From contig JAKUUF010000085.1 of NCBI GenBank assembly GCA_022448705.1, positions 1-6,785 on the forward strand: 6,785 bases of DNA. Reading direction: 5' to 3'. How positions within the stretch are numbered: position 1 is the stretch's first letter; each line of letters begins with the position of its first letter. The stretch is from SAR324 cluster bacterium (GTDB lineage: Bacteria > SAR324 > NAC60-12). The notes beneath the pieces are model-generated. The model was given only the letters and a program-made list of their open reading frames with translations. It did not search any database and had not been told where the DNA came from. This document shows positions 6,697-6,785 of this stretch, piece after piece. A program made the position numbers and the translations under genes.

Positions 6697-6785
6697 ATGA
6701 AACGAGAAAACGTACTAATTATTCTCAGCATGCTGGTGTTGGCATTTTTCCTGGCAAAAATGTTTGACAGCGGCAATATGTCATC
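6697..6785 (+). CDS. N-terminal fragment of an unidentified membrane-anchored or exported protein
   Basis: The frame opens with ATG at 6697 and stays open to the window edge, 29 complete codons. It starts MKRENVLIILSMLVLAFFLA, followed by KMFDSGNMSS. Positive residues at 2-3, then a hydrophobic run of about 14 residues, look like a membrane anchor or uncleaved signal. An in-frame TAA at 6682-6684 and the strong-looking promoter upstream on the same strand support this start, although there is no Shine-Dalgarno sequence. The family is not recognisable from so little. A 67-codon minus-strand frame covering 6573-6776 is the competing reading; it has no recognisable content and overlaps the promoter region. 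Confidence 0.6.
   Translation, partial: MKRENVLIILSMLVLAFFLAKMFDSGNMS

Noticed and set aside
6573..6776. Minus-strand frame of 67 codons at the right end
   Set aside because: It has no recognisable domain, covers an extended -10 promoter candidate on the other strand, and competes with a + strand frame that has a clear hydrophobic N-terminus.
1..6785. CRISPR array, tRNA, rRNA, insertion sequence or phage genes
   Set aside because: No regularly spaced repeats, cloverleaf-like segments, transposase or integrase motifs, or terminal inverted repeats were seen on either strand.

Overview
The window reads as chromosomal DNA of a flagellated, probably Gram-negative bacterium of moderate GC with AT-rich gaps. 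The taxon cannot be fixed from the sequence. A proteobacterium-like or delta/SAR324-like lineage is a guess from general protein resemblance only. No transposase, integrase, phage gene, CRISPR array, tRNA or rRNA is visible, and the region looks like core genome rather than an island.

Layout from left to right: (1) bases 1-138, + strand, the last 45 codons of a metallopeptidase M24 (Xaa-Pro aminopeptidase-like) gene; (2) a 107-base convergent gap; (3) a minus-strand flagellar block, read right to left as fliF (4922-3309), fliH (3193-1751) and fliI (1628-246), with gaps of 115 and 122 bases; (4) a 175-base gap, then a complete minus-strand NorM-type MATE exporter (6513-5098); (5) a 183-base divergent region with candidate promoters on both strands; (6) bases 6697-6785, + strand, the start of an unidentified protein with a hydrophobic N-terminal segment, cut by the window edge.

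FliF builds the MS ring in the inner membrane. FliI is the ATPase of the flagellar type III export apparatus, and FliH is the stator that holds FliI and docks it to the C-ring. The order F-H-I is the classical one, but fliG, which normally lies between fliF and fliH, is absent, as are fliE before fliF and fliJ after fliI. FliF still carries the C-terminal segment that normally binds FliG, so FliG is expected to be encoded elsewhere.

The most unusual protein is FliH. At 480 residues it is roughly twice the enterobacterial length. It has an N-terminal Phe version of the FliN-docking motif, with a second copy about 37 residues later, and a low-complexity acidic tail of about 150 residues after the conserved core. 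A second window-wide pattern is that none of the five visible start codons has a recognisable Shine-Dalgarno sequence. I did not find evidence for a wholly new multi-gene system. The novelty is in the architecture of known flagellar parts.
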